Positions 45,270-54,523 are shown, counted from the first letter of the stretch. The stretch: 64,000 nt of DNA from Sinomonas mesophila (GCF_001999765.1 NZ_KV908322.1:248001-312000), one strand, 5' to 3'. Made by a program: numbers and translations. The notes: generated by a model not told the origin, from the sequence alone.

Positions 45270-46895
45270 GTGACCGCACTTGCCGCATCCATCGCCGCGC
45301 AGGACTTCGACCTGGTGCCCAGCCGGTCGTACCGTGCCGGCTCCCCTGAGAGGGCCCGGCTTGAAGCCGCACTCACGGAGGTCCGGTCGGCCGCCTACGA
45401 CCTCCCGCTCGTCATCGGGGGCCGTGAGGTCCGCACGGGGAACACGTTCCCCATCCTTGCACCACACGAGCGCGCAACGGCGCTCGGAAGCGTCCACACC
45501 GGCTCGGCGCCGGAGGTCGAGGCTGCCGTCGCTGCAGCACGCGAAGCCGGGAGGACGTGGGGCCGGCTGCCCGCCGATGAGCGAGCTGCCCCGTTCCTCA
45601 GGGCTGCTGACATGCTGAGCGAGGGGCCATGGCGTGACCGGCTCGTGGCCGCGACCATGGTCGAGCTGTCCAAGACAGCCGCCCAGGCCGACGGCGACGT
45701 CGCCGAGGCTGCCGACTTCATCCGCGCCAACGTAGCCAACATGGCGGCCCTTGAGAGTGTGCAGCCCGTATCGCCTGCGGGCTTCGTCAACCACGTCGAC
45801 TATCGCCCCCTCGAGGGCTTCGTCCTCGCCATCTCGCCGTTCAACTACACTTCCATGAACAATCTCGCCTTCGGCCCCGCGCTGCTCGGCAACTCTGTGC
45901 TCTGGAAGCCCGCGTCCACCGCGGCCCTCGTCGCGAACCTCTCGCTGCAGCTGCTGCGCGAGGCCGGCCTGCCCGACGGCGTCATCAGCCTCCTCAACGG
46001 GGAGGGCCGCGAGATCGGCGATCTGGTGGTCCGCCATCCCGAGCTCGCGGCGATCCACTTCACCGGATCGACTCGCACCTTCCGCTCCATCTGGGACACC
46101 GTGGGCCGGAACGTCTCCCGCTACCGCGACTTCCCCCGCATCGTCGGCGAGACTGGCGGCAAGGGCTTCGTAGCTGTCCACCCGTCGGCCGACGTCGAGG
46201 CCGTCGCGGTCGCTTGCGTCCGGGGCGCCTATGAGTACCAGGGCCAGAAGTGCGCCGCCGTCACCCGCGTCTACGCGCCGCGGAGCCTCTGGCCGGCGCT
46301 GAAGGAGCGGCTCATCGAGCAGACTGAGGCACTCGCCGTCGGCGACCCGACCATGCCCGGAACACAGTTGGGCGCCGTCATCAGCGGCCGCCAGCACGCA
46401 GGGCACGTGGACGCCCTCGCCCAGGCGCGGGAGGAGAACCTGGTCCTCGCCGGCGGTGACGCCTGGGACACCCCCGGCTGGTTCGTCCAGCCCACGCTGC
46501 TCGAGGTCTCCGACCCCAGGTCGCGGTTCATGACCGAGGAGTTCTTCGGGCCGATCATGGCCGTCTACGTCTACGAGGACTCCGCGTGGGAGGAGACCCT
46601 CCGGCTCGTCGATGGCACCTCCGAGTACGGCCTCACGGGCGCGGTCTTCGCCGCTGATGAGAGTGCGATCGCGAAAGCCGACCGGGTCCTGCGCTACACG
46701 GCCGGCAACTACTACATCAACGACAAGCCGACCGGCGCTGCCGTCGGCCAGCAGCCCTTCGGCGGCGCACGCGCCTCGGGCACGAACGACAAGGCGGGCA
46801 CCGTGTGGAACACGATCCGCTTCACGAGCCCCCGGACCACCAAGTGGACCCAGACGCCCGACTCCGGCTCCCGCATCGCGGCCCTCGACGGCTGA
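45270..46895 (+). CDS. L-glutamate gamma-semialdehyde (P5C) dehydrogenase
   Basis: This 541-residue aldehyde dehydrogenase is of PruA/ALDH4 type: FNYTSMNNLAFGPALLGNSVLWKPAS (NAD site), FTGSTRTFRSIW, general-base Glu in GETGGKG and nucleophile Cys in EYQGQKCAAVTRVY. It converts glutamate semialdehyde, in equilibrium with P5C, to glutamate using NAD+. GTG 45270 follows CTGGAG. It lacks the PutA proline dehydrogenase fusion, and no proline dehydrogenase gene is near. It is monocistronic with a strong terminator. It presumably takes the end product of the imino-acid pathway into central metabolism. Confidence 0.92.
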   Translation: MTALAASIAAQDFDLVPSRSYRAGSPERARLEAALTEVRSAAYDLPLVIGGREVRTGNTFPILAPHERATALGSVHTGSAPEVEAAVAAAREAGRTWGRLPADERAAPFLRAADMLSEGPWRDRLVAATMVELSKTAAQADGDVAEAADFIRANVANMAALESVQPVSPAGFVNHVDYRPLEGFVLAISPFNYTSMNNLAFGPALLGNSVLWKPASTAALVANLSLQLLREAGLPDGVISLLNGEGREIGDLVVRHPELAAIHFTGSTRTFRSIWDTVGRNVSRYRDFPRIVGETGGKGFVAVHPSADVEAVAVACVRGAYEYQGQKCAAVTRVYAPRSLWPALKERLIEQTEALAVGDPTMPGTQLGAVISGRQHAGHVDALAQAREENLVLAGGDAWDTPGWFVQPTLLEVSDPRSRFMTEEFFGPIMAVYVYEDSAWEETLRLVDGTSEYGLTGAVFAADESAIAKADRVLRYTAGNYYINDKPTGAAVGQQPFGGARASGTNDKAGTVWNTIRFTSPRTTKWTQTPDSGSRIAALDG

Positions 46896-46905
46896 ACCCC
46901 CTGCG

Positions 46906-46943
46906 GGCGAGCCCCGGTCATCGGCTGATGACCGGGGCTCGCC
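46906..46943. terminator. Bidirectional terminator between P5C dehydrogenase and proC
   Basis: A 16-bp perfect stem (46906-46921 with 46928-46943) with CGGCTG loop sits between converging genes and serves both. Confidence 0.85.
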
Positions 46944-46988
46944 TGTCTGGCTCCTGCCTCCGGGCTGCTTCTTCCCTCGGGCGAAGTG

Positions 46989-47813
46989 CTACCGCCGGAA
47001 GCGGCCCGTCATCGCGGAGACGAAGGCCGCGCGCACCGCGCGCTCATCGAGTTCGCCCATGGCCGCGACAGTGTTGCCGCCGGGGCTCGTGACGCGTTCG
47101 CGGAGCACCACCGGGTGCTCACCGGATTCCCTGAGCAGGGCGCCGGCGCCCACGATGGTCTGCACGACGACGCTGCGTGCCATGTCCCGGCGAAGGCCCA
47201 TTGCTACGCCGGCCTCGATCATGGCGTCGACGACGTAGAAGAAGTGCGCCGGCCCGGTGCCGCTGAGGGCCCCGACCGCCCGCTGCTGCTCCTCGGGCAC
47301 CACGATGACCTCGCCGGAGAGGGAGAAGAAGTCGCGCACCTTCTGCAGCTGCTCCTCCGAGCAGTTGAGACCCGGCGTGAGGACCGCGAGGCCCTCGCCC
47401 ACCTGCGCCGGCGTGTTGGGCATGACTCGGACGACGGCGCTCCCCTGACGCAGGTGCGCCTCGAGCTCCTGCGTGGTCACCCGAGCGGCCAGCGAGACGA
47501 CGACGGCGGTGCTGGGCAGCGCGTCGGCGATCTCGTCCAGCACACCGGCCACCTGCTCTGGCTCGACGCCCACGACGACGAGCTCCGCCGTCGTGACCGC
47601 CTCGCGGTTGTCCGTGCCGCCCGTGACCCCGTACTGAGTGGCGATGCGCTCCACGTGGTGCCGGCGGCGGGCGGTCGCGTGGACCCGCTGCGGGTCGAGG
47701 CCGCCCTTGAGGGCGCCGGCCATGATGGCCTCGCCCATGTTCCCGATGCCGATGAACGCGGTTGCTGTCGTTGACGTTGTCGTTGCCACGCCCTGGTCGC
47801 GGGTGATGGTCAT
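46989..47813 (-). CDS. proC: Pyrroline-5-carboxylate reductase
   Basis: This 274-residue protein has the Rossmann motif FIGIGNMGEAIMAGALKGG (residues 20-38), RVMPNTPAQVGEG and the C-terminal signature VTSPGGNTVAAM. It interconverts proline and P5C with NAD(P)H. A Thr-rich N-terminal extension of about 17 residues precedes the core. ATG 47813 follows GGAGGAGAC. It shares the PucR-type promoter design, so this is probably a catabolic copy, not the biosynthetic proC of the genome. Confidence 0.92.
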   Translation of the reverse strand: MTITRDQGVATTTSTTATAFIGIGNMGEAIMAGALKGGLDPQRVHATARRRHHVERIATQYGVTGGTDNREAVTTAELVVVGVEPEQVAGVLDEIADALPSTAVVVSLAARVTTQELEAHLRQGSAVVRVMPNTPAQVGEGLAVLTPGLNCSEEQLQKVRDFFSLSGEVIVVPEEQQRAVGALSGTGPAHFFYVVDAMIEAGVAMGLRRDMARSVVVQTIVGAGALLRESGEHPVVLRERVTSPGGNTVAAMGELDERAVRAAFVSAMTGRFRR

Positions 47814-47863
47814 TTGTCTCCTCCTTGAGGGGTTGCCTGTGTCTCGGCCACGGCCGTGGCTCC

Positions 47864-47940
47864 ACCGTAGGGACGCCCTTCGGGGCTGGGCTCTGACCGG
47901 TTGACGTAAACCTCCGGCCGCGTTCCGACAGGAATCGGAA
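47864..47940 (-). promoter_or_regulatory. PucR-type promoter B1: TTCCGACAGGAATCGGAA box and TACGGT -10
   Basis: The perfect 18-base dyad TTCCGACAGGAATCGGAA (47923-47940) is centred at 47931.5. On the minus strand TACGGT at 47869-47864 is 62.5 bases away, in the context CCCTACGGTGGAGC. It reads toward proC; predicted leader 44 bases. Confidence 0.7.
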
Positions 47941-47977
47941 GCCCAGAGGCCGGTCCGGGGTAGGGGGAGGGGCGCAC

Positions 47978-48053
47978 TTCGATTTTTGTCGGAACTGGGG
48001 CTCAGGGTTCCTTCCTCTGGTCGAAGAGATCCCGCGGCGATCGACCCTACGAT
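47978..48053 (+). promoter_or_regulatory. PucR-type promoter B2: TTCGATTTTTGTCGGAA box and TACGAT -10
   Basis: The dyad at 47978-47994 (centre 47985.5) lies 62.5 bases before TACGAT (48048-48053), in the context CCCTACGATCGAGC. It reads toward the flavoprotein at 48119. Boxes B1 and B2 serve divergent genes from one 305-base region. Confidence 0.72.
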
Positions 48054-48118
48054 CGAGCGACAGAGCCGCAGTGACCTTCCTCACTGATACATTCCTGAAG
48101 GCAAGGAGCAGTACACCC

Positions 48119-50164
48119 ATGACGGTGGAAACCCAGAAGGACCTCGACGTGAACGTGCCGCCAAGCAAGGACGATGCTTCCGAGGTGTCCCCGCGCAGCG
48201 ACGAGAAGTTCCCACTGCTGCTGAGCCCGCTGACCATCCGCGGGAAGTCCCTGCGCAACCGCATCGTATCCACGCCCCACGCGACGGGATGGGACACCCC
48301 CGGCGGCACTCTCGTCCAGGCCGAGGTCGACTACCACGTGCGCAAGGCAGCCGGTGGCTGCGGGCTCGTCATGACCTTCGGTTCCGCGAGCGTCGATCCT
48401 GAGACGGCGGCTTCCTATGGCGCCATCGCCCTCTGGGACCCCCGCAACGAGCCGGCGCTCCGCGCCTTGGCCGACGGCGTGCACCGCCACGGCAGCTTCG
48501 TGATGTCCCAGCTCACCCACATGGGCCGCAGGGGCGATTCGCGCAAGTCCGGCATCCCGGTGCGCGGCCCGTCCGACATCCCCGAGCCCGAGCACCGCGA
48601 GGTCCCGGTGCCCCTCACCACCGCAGAGATCAAGCGGATCGTCACCCGCTTCGTCGACGTCGCGAAGCGGCTCGAGGCCTGCGGCTGGGACGGCGCCGAA
48701 ATCACCTCGTTCGGCCACCTCATCGAACAGTTCTGGGACCCGAAGATCAACAACCGCACCGACGAGTACGGCGGCTCCCTCGAGAACCGCATGCGCTTCG
48801 GCATGGAGGTCGTCGAGGCCGTCCGTGCCGCGGTGAGTGAGAACTTCATCGTCGGCTTCCGGATGACCATCGACCAGCGCTCCGGCACGGACGAGGTCGG
48901 GCTGAACCCCCGCGAGCTCGCGGAGATCGCTGTCCGCATGGCCAACACAAGCCACATCGATGTCCTGTCCCTGACCGGCGGGGCGGCCATGACCAAGCAG
49001 GCCCTCGCCAACGCGATGGGCTCCGACTTCGTTCCCGAGGTCCCCTTCGGCGAGCTTGCCGCCAGCATCCGCAGCCAGATCCAGATCCCGGTCATCCTCG
49101 CCGGGCGCATTCTCGATGGCCAGCACGCCGAGGGCGCCATCCGCGACTATGGCGTGGACCTCGTCGGCATGACCCGCGCGATGATCGCCGATCCTGATCT
49201 GGGGAACAAGCTGGCCTCGGGGCAGCGCATCCGCCCCTGCATCGGCATCAACCAGGGCTGCATCGGCCGCCTCTACAACGGGCTCCCCGTGCGCTGCTCC
49301 GTCAACCCCGCCATCCGCGAACCCCAGCTGGGGACCCTCCTCCCGGCGCCCCGCGCCAAGAACGTCATCGTCGTCGGCGCGGGAGTGTCCGGGCTCGAGG
49401 CGGCCCGGTCGGCGGCGCTCCGAGGCCACAAGGTCGTCGTCCTCGACAGGGGACCCAAGGCCGGTGGCAGGGCGAGCATCAACGCCGAGCACGGCTGGCG
49501 CCCGACCTGGCAGCGCTACCTCGACTTCCTGATCGAGGAAGCCGCGGATGCCGGCGTCGACGTGCGCTACGGCATCGAGGCCACGGCCGAGGAGATCCTC
49601 GCGCTCTCGCCCGACGAGGTCATCTTGGCCACAGGCTCGAGGCTGCGCGAGGCGCTGCTGCCCGAGGGCGCCCTGCAGGTCCACGACGCCGACGAGATCA
49701 TCGTGCAGGCGCCGGCACCCGCAGGAGCCGGGACCGCCGTCGTCATCGACGAGGAGAACGGATTCTGCGGTCCGACGGCCGCCGTCGCCCTCGCCGAGAA
49801 GGGCTGGAACGTCGTCATCGCCACCCCGCTGCAGATGGTCGCGGGCGACGTCGACGGGACCGTCCTGCCCTTCGTCCACCGCAAGCTCGAGACGGCGAAG
49901 CCGACGATCCTCGTGAACATGCGTCTCCACGCCGCCGACCACCAGAGCGTCACGGTCGAGAACGTCCTCACCAGCACCCAGACGGTGATCCCCGACGTTG
50001 GCCTCCTGGTCGTCGCGGGCCACCGTCAGGGCACCCACGCACTGGCCCAGCAGCTCGCGGCGAAGGCACCGTCGCTGTCGGTCCATCTCGTCGGCGACGC
50101 GCTCTCGCCTCGCGGCTTCGACGACGCCACCGCCGAGGGAGCCCGAATGGGGGCCGCCGTCTGA
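48119..50164 (+). CDS. Old yellow enzyme/FAD bifunctional oxidoreductase, N-methylproline demethylase-like
   Basis: This 681-residue protein has an N-terminal FMN TIM barrel (LLSPLTIRGKSLRNRIVSTPHATG...; THMGRRGDSR; LIEQFWDPKINNRTDEYGG), an Fe-S region with only three cysteines (C-x6-C-x11-C) and a C-terminal FAD/NAD(P) part (VIVVGAGVSGLEAARSAALRG). It belongs to the dimethylglycine/trimethylamine dehydrogenase, dienoyl-CoA reductase and StcD/HpbB group. The latter removes N-methyl from N-methylproline. Context with proC and P5C dehydrogenase makes an N-methyl imino acid plausible. ATG 48119 follows AAGGAG. Confidence 0.8.
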   Translation: MTVETQKDLDVNVPPSKDDASEVSPRSDEKFPLLLSPLTIRGKSLRNRIVSTPHATGWDTPGGTLVQAEVDYHVRKAAGGCGLVMTFGSASVDPETAASYGAIALWDPRNEPALRALADGVHRHGSFVMSQLTHMGRRGDSRKSGIPVRGPSDIPEPEHREVPVPLTTAEIKRIVTRFVDVAKRLEACGWDGAEITSFGHLIEQFWDPKINNRTDEYGGSLENRMRFGMEVVEAVRAAVSENFIVGFRMTIDQRSGTDEVGLNPRELAEIAVRMANTSHIDVLSLTGGAAMTKQALANAMGSDFVPEVPFGELAASIRSQIQIPVILAGRILDGQHAEGAIRDYGVDLVGMTRAMIADPDLGNKLASGQRIRPCIGINQGCIGRLYNGLPVRCSVNPAIREPQLGTLLPAPRAKNVIVVGAGVSGLEAARSAALRGHKVVVLDRGPKAGGRASINAEHGWRPTWQRYLDFLIEEAADAGVDVRYGIEATAEEILALSPDEVILATGSRLREALLPEGALQVHDADEIIVQAPAPAGAGTAVVIDEENGFCGPTAAVALAEKGWNVVIATPLQMVAGDVDGTVLPFVHRKLETAKPTILVNMRLHAADHQSVTVENVLTSTQTVIPDVGLLVVAGHRQGTHALAQQLAAKAPSLSVHLVGDALSPRGFDDATAEGARMGAAV

Positions 50165-50279
50165 CCGCGGCCCCGCCCACGACTACTCCAGCACACGGCT
50201 GACCGCCCTTCCACCGGTCGCCGTCCACCGGGGCATCCGCCCCGGCCCTTGAACCATGCCTTCCGAAAGGAAATCGCAT

Positions 50280-51638
50280 ATGTCCCATGTAGTCGACGAC
50301 GCACCGCTGTCGTCCTTCCACAAGAAGCTTGCGCTGTACTCCTCAGGCGGCCCGTTCGTGGACGGGTACATCCTGAGCATCATCGGCGTCGCAATGATCC
50401 AGATCACGCCGCAATTCAACCTCTCCGCCTCGGAGCAGGGCCTTGTGGGCGCCGCTGCCCTTGTGGGCATCTTCTTCGGAGCCTTCCTCGGCGGGTGGCT
50501 CACCGACAAGTTCGGCCGGCATGTCCTCTTCACCGTGGACCTCATCGCCCTCGTGGTCTGCTCCATCGTCCAGGCGTTCGTCGCGGATGCCTTCTGGCTC
50601 ATCATCCTGCGCCTGCTCATCGGCGCCGCCGTCGGCGCGGACTACCCGATCGCGACTTCGCTCCTCGCGGAGTTCACCCCGAGCCGCTGGCGCGGCCCGC
50701 TGCTCGGGGCGTTCACGACGATGTGGTTCGTCGGCGCGGCCGTCGCGTACATCGTGGGCCAGTTCCTGCTGACCTTCGAGGACGGGTGGCGGTGGATGCT
50801 CGCGAGCTCGGCGATCCCCGCACTCATCATCGTGCTCCTGCGCATGGGGACCCCCGAGTCCCCCCGCTGGCTGGCCAAGGTGGGCCGCCATGAGGAGGCC
50901 AACGAGGTCCTCGCCAAGGTCTACGGCCCCCACGTCACCTTGGCCGATCTGCCCGAAGAGAGCGGCAAGAATGTCAGCGTCGGCGAGCTCCTCAAGTCCG
51001 GCTATGGCAAGCGGATGGCCTTCATCACCATCTTCTGGACCTGCTCCATCGTCCCGCTCTTCGCCGTCTACGCGTTCGGCCCGGCCATCCTCGAGGCGCT
51101 CAAGCTCGGCGGAGACCTCGCCCACATCGGCTCGGCCGCGATCACAGTCCTCTTCCTCGTCGGCTGCCTCGTGGCCGTGTTCCTCGTCAACCGCATGGGC
51201 CGCCGGCCACTCCTGATCCACAGCTTCCTCTGGAGCGGCCTGGCCCTCCTGGCCCTGGGTCTGTTCCCTGAGGCCAACAACTGGGTCATCATGGCGTTCT
51301 TCGCGGCCTACGCCGTCTTCATCGGCGGGACGCAGATCATGCAGTGGGTCTACCCGAACGAGCTCTTCCCGACCGAAGTGCGCGGCTCCGCCGTCGGCCT
51401 CGCCTCCTCCCTCAGCCGCATCGGCGCGGCCGTCGGAACGTACCTGGTGCCTGTAGCGCTGGTGAGCCTCGGAATCGGACCCACGATGGTGATCGCCGCC
51501 GTCGTGACCCTGCTCGGGGTCGCCGTGTCCATGGCGTGGGCGCCAGAGACGCGCGGCCTGACCCTCGGCCAGTCCGCCGCCCTGACGGCCGGGACCTCGC
51601 AGCAGCCCGAGCGGCCGCGGGAAGACGCCCTGCGCTAG
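50280..51638 (+). CDS. Major facilitator superfamily metabolite:H+ symporter
   Basis: This 452-residue transporter has 12 predicted helices, the loop 2-3 motif GGWLTDKFGRHVLF, RGPLLGAFTTMW and the sugar-porter-like PETRG near the C-terminus with WVYPNELFPTEVRGSAVG. ATG 50280 follows GAAAGGAA. It lies 115 bases after the N-methylproline demethylase-like gene and 40 bases before the reductase gene, so the three may form one operon. It likely imports the aromatic, betaine or imino-acid substrate. Confidence 0.88.
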   Translation: MSHVVDDAPLSSFHKKLALYSSGGPFVDGYILSIIGVAMIQITPQFNLSASEQGLVGAAALVGIFFGAFLGGWLTDKFGRHVLFTVDLIALVVCSIVQAFVADAFWLIILRLLIGAAVGADYPIATSLLAEFTPSRWRGPLLGAFTTMWFVGAAVAYIVGQFLLTFEDGWRWMLASSAIPALIIVLLRMGTPESPRWLAKVGRHEEANEVLAKVYGPHVTLADLPEESGKNVSVGELLKSGYGKRMAFITIFWTCSIVPLFAVYAFGPAILEALKLGGDLAHIGSAAITVLFLVGCLVAVFLVNRMGRRPLLIHSFLWSGLALLALGLFPEANNWVIMAFFAAYAVFIGGTQIMQWVYPNELFPTEVRGSAVGLASSLSRIGAAVGTYLVPVALVSLGIGPTMVIAAVVTLLGVAVSMAWAPETRGLTLGQSAALTAGTSQQPERPREDALR

Positions 51639-51678
51639 ATTGCAGGCCATAGAGGAGACCTCGAGCAAGGAGAGCGCC

Positions 51679-52701
51679 GTGGCCGCGAGGACGCCGAGGG
51701 CGAAGGGTGTCGACGAGCCACGGGTGCGCGTGGAGGCCGGAGAACTGTCGGAGCTGTGCAGGGCTGCTGTGCTGAGGCACGGCGGCAGCCCGGCGATGGC
51801 CGCCTCGCTGGCCGACGCGATCGTGCACGCCGAACTGCGGGGAAAGAGTTCAGTAGGGGTCGGACACCTCTTCGACTACCTCGACTCCCTTGTGGAAGGC
51901 CGGATCGACGGCGGCGCCCAGTCGGTCGCGACGTGGCCAACCCCGTCCCTGGCGCTCTCCGACGCCCGGGACTCCATCCCGCACCTTGCCTTCGACGGGG
52001 TCTTCGAGGAACTCGTCCAGTCCGCCCGTGCCAACGGGGTCTGTGTTCTCAGCGTCAGGAACGCCTACACGTGCGGCGAGGTGGGCTACTTCGTCGATCG
52101 CCTCGCCCGCAGCGGCCTCGTGGCGTTGGCCGTGGCCAATGCCACGGCGCTCATGTCCGTCGGAGGATCGAAGAGGCCCGTCCTCGGAACGAATCCCCTC
52201 GCCTTTGCGGTGCCGGGCGAGGACGGGCCCGCCCTCCTCGTGGATCAGGCCTCCAGCCACACGGCGTTCGTCAGCATCAGGCAGGCCGCGGAGGCCGGTG
52301 CGCCCATTCCCCGAGACTGGGCGCTCGACGGCGAAGGGGAGCCGACGTCGGACGCGCGGGAAGCCCTGGCGGGGGCCCTGCTGCCCTTCGGGGGATACAA
52401 AGGCGGCAACATCGCCCTCATGGTCGAGCTGCTCTCAGCCCTCTCGGGAGCGAGCTGGTCCGTCGACTCGGGGCCCTTCGACTCGGGCTCAAGAAGCCCG
52501 GCCGTCGGCATGTTCGTCCTGTGCCTCGACCCGGCGCGCTTCGACCCCGCCTACGTCTCGAGGGTGAGCGAGCACTTGGACCGGCTGGAGACCGAGCACG
52601 GCGCCCGGCTGCCAGGGCGGGGCAAGGCCGAAGCGGCGAGAGCGCGGGGCTGCGAGATCCCCGCGGACATCCTGGCCAAGCTCCGGAAGCTCGCTGCCTG
52701 A
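51679..52701 (+). CDS. Malate/lactate dehydrogenase-family (DpkA-like) imine reductase
   Basis: This 340-residue Ldh_2-fold protein has ELRGKSSVGVGHLFDYLDSL near the start, VLGTNPLAFAVPGEDGPALLVDQASSHTAF in the middle and LPFGGYKGGNIALMVELLSALSGASW near the end. The family includes ureidoglycolate and malate dehydrogenases and, relevant here, delta1-piperideine/pyrroline-2-carboxylate reductase, which makes pipecolate or proline from the cyclic imine. GTG 51679 follows AAGGAG; TTG 51640 is in frame. It completes a set that could channel a D- or 3-hydroxyproline-like imine to proline. Confidence 0.82.
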   Translation: MAARTPRAKGVDEPRVRVEAGELSELCRAAVLRHGGSPAMAASLADAIVHAELRGKSSVGVGHLFDYLDSLVEGRIDGGAQSVATWPTPSLALSDARDSIPHLAFDGVFEELVQSARANGVCVLSVRNAYTCGEVGYFVDRLARSGLVALAVANATALMSVGGSKRPVLGTNPLAFAVPGEDGPALLVDQASSHTAFVSIRQAAEAGAPIPRDWALDGEGEPTSDAREALAGALLPFGGYKGGNIALMVELLSALSGASWSVDSGPFDSGSRSPAVGMFVLCLDPARFDPAYVSRVSEHLDRLETEHGARLPGRGKAEAARARGCEIPADILAKLRKLAA

Positions 52702-53054
52702 CCAGGCCCAGGGGGAGCGCTGGCTGCTCGAGCCCGCCTCGATCAGTCACGTGGCATGGCCTTCTCCCCAGAGTGAAGCGACCGAGTGCTGGAACAGCGC
52801 GGCCATGCGAAAGCGCCGGGCAGGCCAGCAGCCCCGCCTCCCGGGTAGGCGGACTCGTCAGGCGATGCCTCCTCACGCCGGCCCGCCACTGCAGATCTCA
52901 TGCCATCGGTTCGGGATCTGAGGCGGGAGCATCTGGCGAGGCAGGCAGGCTGCCTCATTGCCAGGGGGAGACCCGAGCGACGGTGACTGCGGCGATGCTC
53001 CTATTTGGTCGACTTCGCAGGACAGGCCCAGCCGATGTGGTCGCTGAAAGCAGA
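52702..53054. other. Intergenic stretch without a gene
   Basis: No reading frame here looks like protein and no ribosome-binding site is followed by a plausible start. It separates the plus-strand transporter/reductase unit from the minus-strand amine oxidase and may hold the 3' end of the former transcript. Confidence 0.5.
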
Positions 53055-53084
53055 AGTGCCCCCGGCCGGCTGGCCGGGGGCACT
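53055..53084 (-). terminator. Terminator of second amine oxidase gene
   Basis: AGTGCCCCCGGCC (53055-53067) pairs with 53072-53084 as a 13-bp stem, followed on the minus strand by TCTGCTTTC, 14 bases after the stop codon. Confidence 0.8.
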
Positions 53085-53098
53085 CGTCCGCGTGGGGT

Positions 53099-54445
53099 CT
53101 ACCTGCGTTGCAATGAATCCGGGACCGACTGCCGGACGAGTTCCGCCACCCGGTGAGCCTCTGCATAGGCCCCGTGGGAGCCCGCCGTGGCGGAGGTGTA
53201 GTCCCCGGCGAAGTGCACTCGTCCCACCGGGCGCTGCAGCTCCGGCAGGACCTGGGCTCGCTCGGGTGTGAGAAGTGAGAAGCAATGCTCCCAGGACTGG
53301 CCGTGCACTCCGAGGATGTTTCCGCGCAGGGCGGGAGCGACCTTCAGGAAGTCCTCCACCCACTCGTGTATCAGCGCAGGATCATCGGAGAAGCCCGGCA
53401 CGTGGCCTGCAGTGTTTCCATAGCAGACGAAGCGCACGATGCCCGGGGGAGTGCCAGGAGCGGCCACGCCGGGCAGCGGGTTGATGATGGCGTCGAACCG
53501 AGTGCCCACCGTGGTGAGGAAGGACCATTGCGCAACCTCTGGGCACTGGTTCGCGTCGGCGACGATGTTGAGGGTGGTGCTGCCGGGAGTCTTGACGCGG
53601 GCCAGGGCCCGGGACTTCCAGTCGGGCAGCCCGGGGCACAGCTGCGCGACCAGCGGCGACGGGACAGCCATCACGACCTGGCGACTGCTCAGGGTGAGGC
53701 TGCCTGTCGGAGTCGTGGCATGGATGCGGTAGAGGTCAGCCTCTGAGTCAAAACGCACTTCAGTGACGCGTGTGCCCAGCTGGACTGTGTGCTCGGGCAG
53801 CCTGCGGACCATGGCCTGAGGAATGGCCTGCATCCCGTCCACGAGGTAGAGACGGTTGTTCTTCTCCCGCGCCAGATAGCTGGCAAAGTAGCGCAGGGCA
53901 TACTTGGCCGACAGCTCCTGTGGTTTCCCCACCGCGCCCCCCTTGATGGCCGCCTCGAGGATGGCCACGACCTGAGGGTCCAACCCGGTGAGCGAGTCAG
54001 CGACAGTGTGGTCCTCCAGCGAGTCAGCCGCACGGCTCAAGGCACCGTCGGCGGTGAACGAGCTGTACTCGTCCAGGACATTCGCCATGAACTCCCGCAG
54101 CTGCCGCTTTCCGCGCAACGGCAGAGGCAGACGCTCGACGAGCTCGTCGTCGTCGGTCGAGACCGAGGTGACGCCGGCGACGTGGATCCCGTAGGTGGTG
54201 GGGCGGAAGGGGATCAGCCGCAGGCCCAGTTCGGTGGCCAGCGACTCGCTCATCGTGTCCCTGTAGACGAAAAGCGCCCCGGTGTTGGCCGGCACGCCAG
54301 CGACATGGACAGTCTTCGTCCGGCCTCCAACTTCCGCGGCGGCCTCCACGACGCGCACGTCAAGCCCGGATCCGCGGAGGAAGTATGCCGTGCCGACCCC
54401 GGCCGGCCCTCCGCCCACGACGACAACGTCATGCACAGTACTCAT
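53099..54445 (-). CDS. Flavin monoamine oxidase-like FAD enzyme (second copy)
   Basis: This 448-residue paralogue of the oxidase at 34935-36263 shares its FAD motif (VVVVGGGPAGVGTAYFL), EAAAEVGGRTKTVH, the GGAVGKPQELSAKYALRYFASY region and the C-terminal VHFAGDYTSATAGSHGAYAEAHRVAE. It oxidises an amine with H2O2 release. ATG follows GGAG. It lies downstream of the binding-protein gene on the same strand, but a terminator intervenes. The amine oxidase plus binding protein pairing is repeated from the first half of the island. Confidence 0.88.
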   Translation of the reverse strand: MSTVHDVVVVGGGPAGVGTAYFLRGSGLDVRVVEAAAEVGGRTKTVHVAGVPANTGALFVYRDTMSESLATELGLRLIPFRPTTYGIHVAGVTSVSTDDDELVERLPLPLRGKRQLREFMANVLDEYSSFTADGALSRAADSLEDHTVADSLTGLDPQVVAILEAAIKGGAVGKPQELSAKYALRYFASYLAREKNNRLYLVDGMQAIPQAMVRRLPEHTVQLGTRVTEVRFDSEADLYRIHATTPTGSLTLSSRQVVMAVPSPLVAQLCPGLPDWKSRALARVKTPGSTTLNIVADANQCPEVAQWSFLTTVGTRFDAIINPLPGVAAPGTPPGIVRFVCYGNTAGHVPGFSDDPALIHEWVEDFLKVAPALRGNILGVHGQSWEHCFSLLTPERAQVLPELQRPVGRVHFAGDYTSATAGSHGAYAEAHRVAELVRQSVPDSLQRR

Positions 54446-54476
54446 CAGTCTCCTTCACAGTGATGATGCAAAAGGG

Positions 54477-54512
54477 AGGGGCAGCCTGGCTGTCAGCAAC
54501 CAGGCTGCCCCT
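54477..54512 (-). terminator. Intrinsic terminator of second binding-protein gene
   Basis: A 13-bp stem (54477-54489 with 54500-54512) with a 10-base loop is followed on the minus strand by CCCTTTTGC, 12 bases after the stop. Confidence 0.85.
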
Positions 54513-54523
54513 AGGAGGGAGCG

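Noticed and set aside
50268-50280. TTCCGAAAGGAAATCG before the MFS gene, similar to the PucR-type box
   Set aside because: The half-sites are out of register and it overlaps the ribosome-binding site.
52873-53166. 97-residue minus-strand frame overlapping the amine oxidase terminator
   Set aside because: Runs through a terminator hairpin, lacks a ribosome-binding site and has no recognisable composition.
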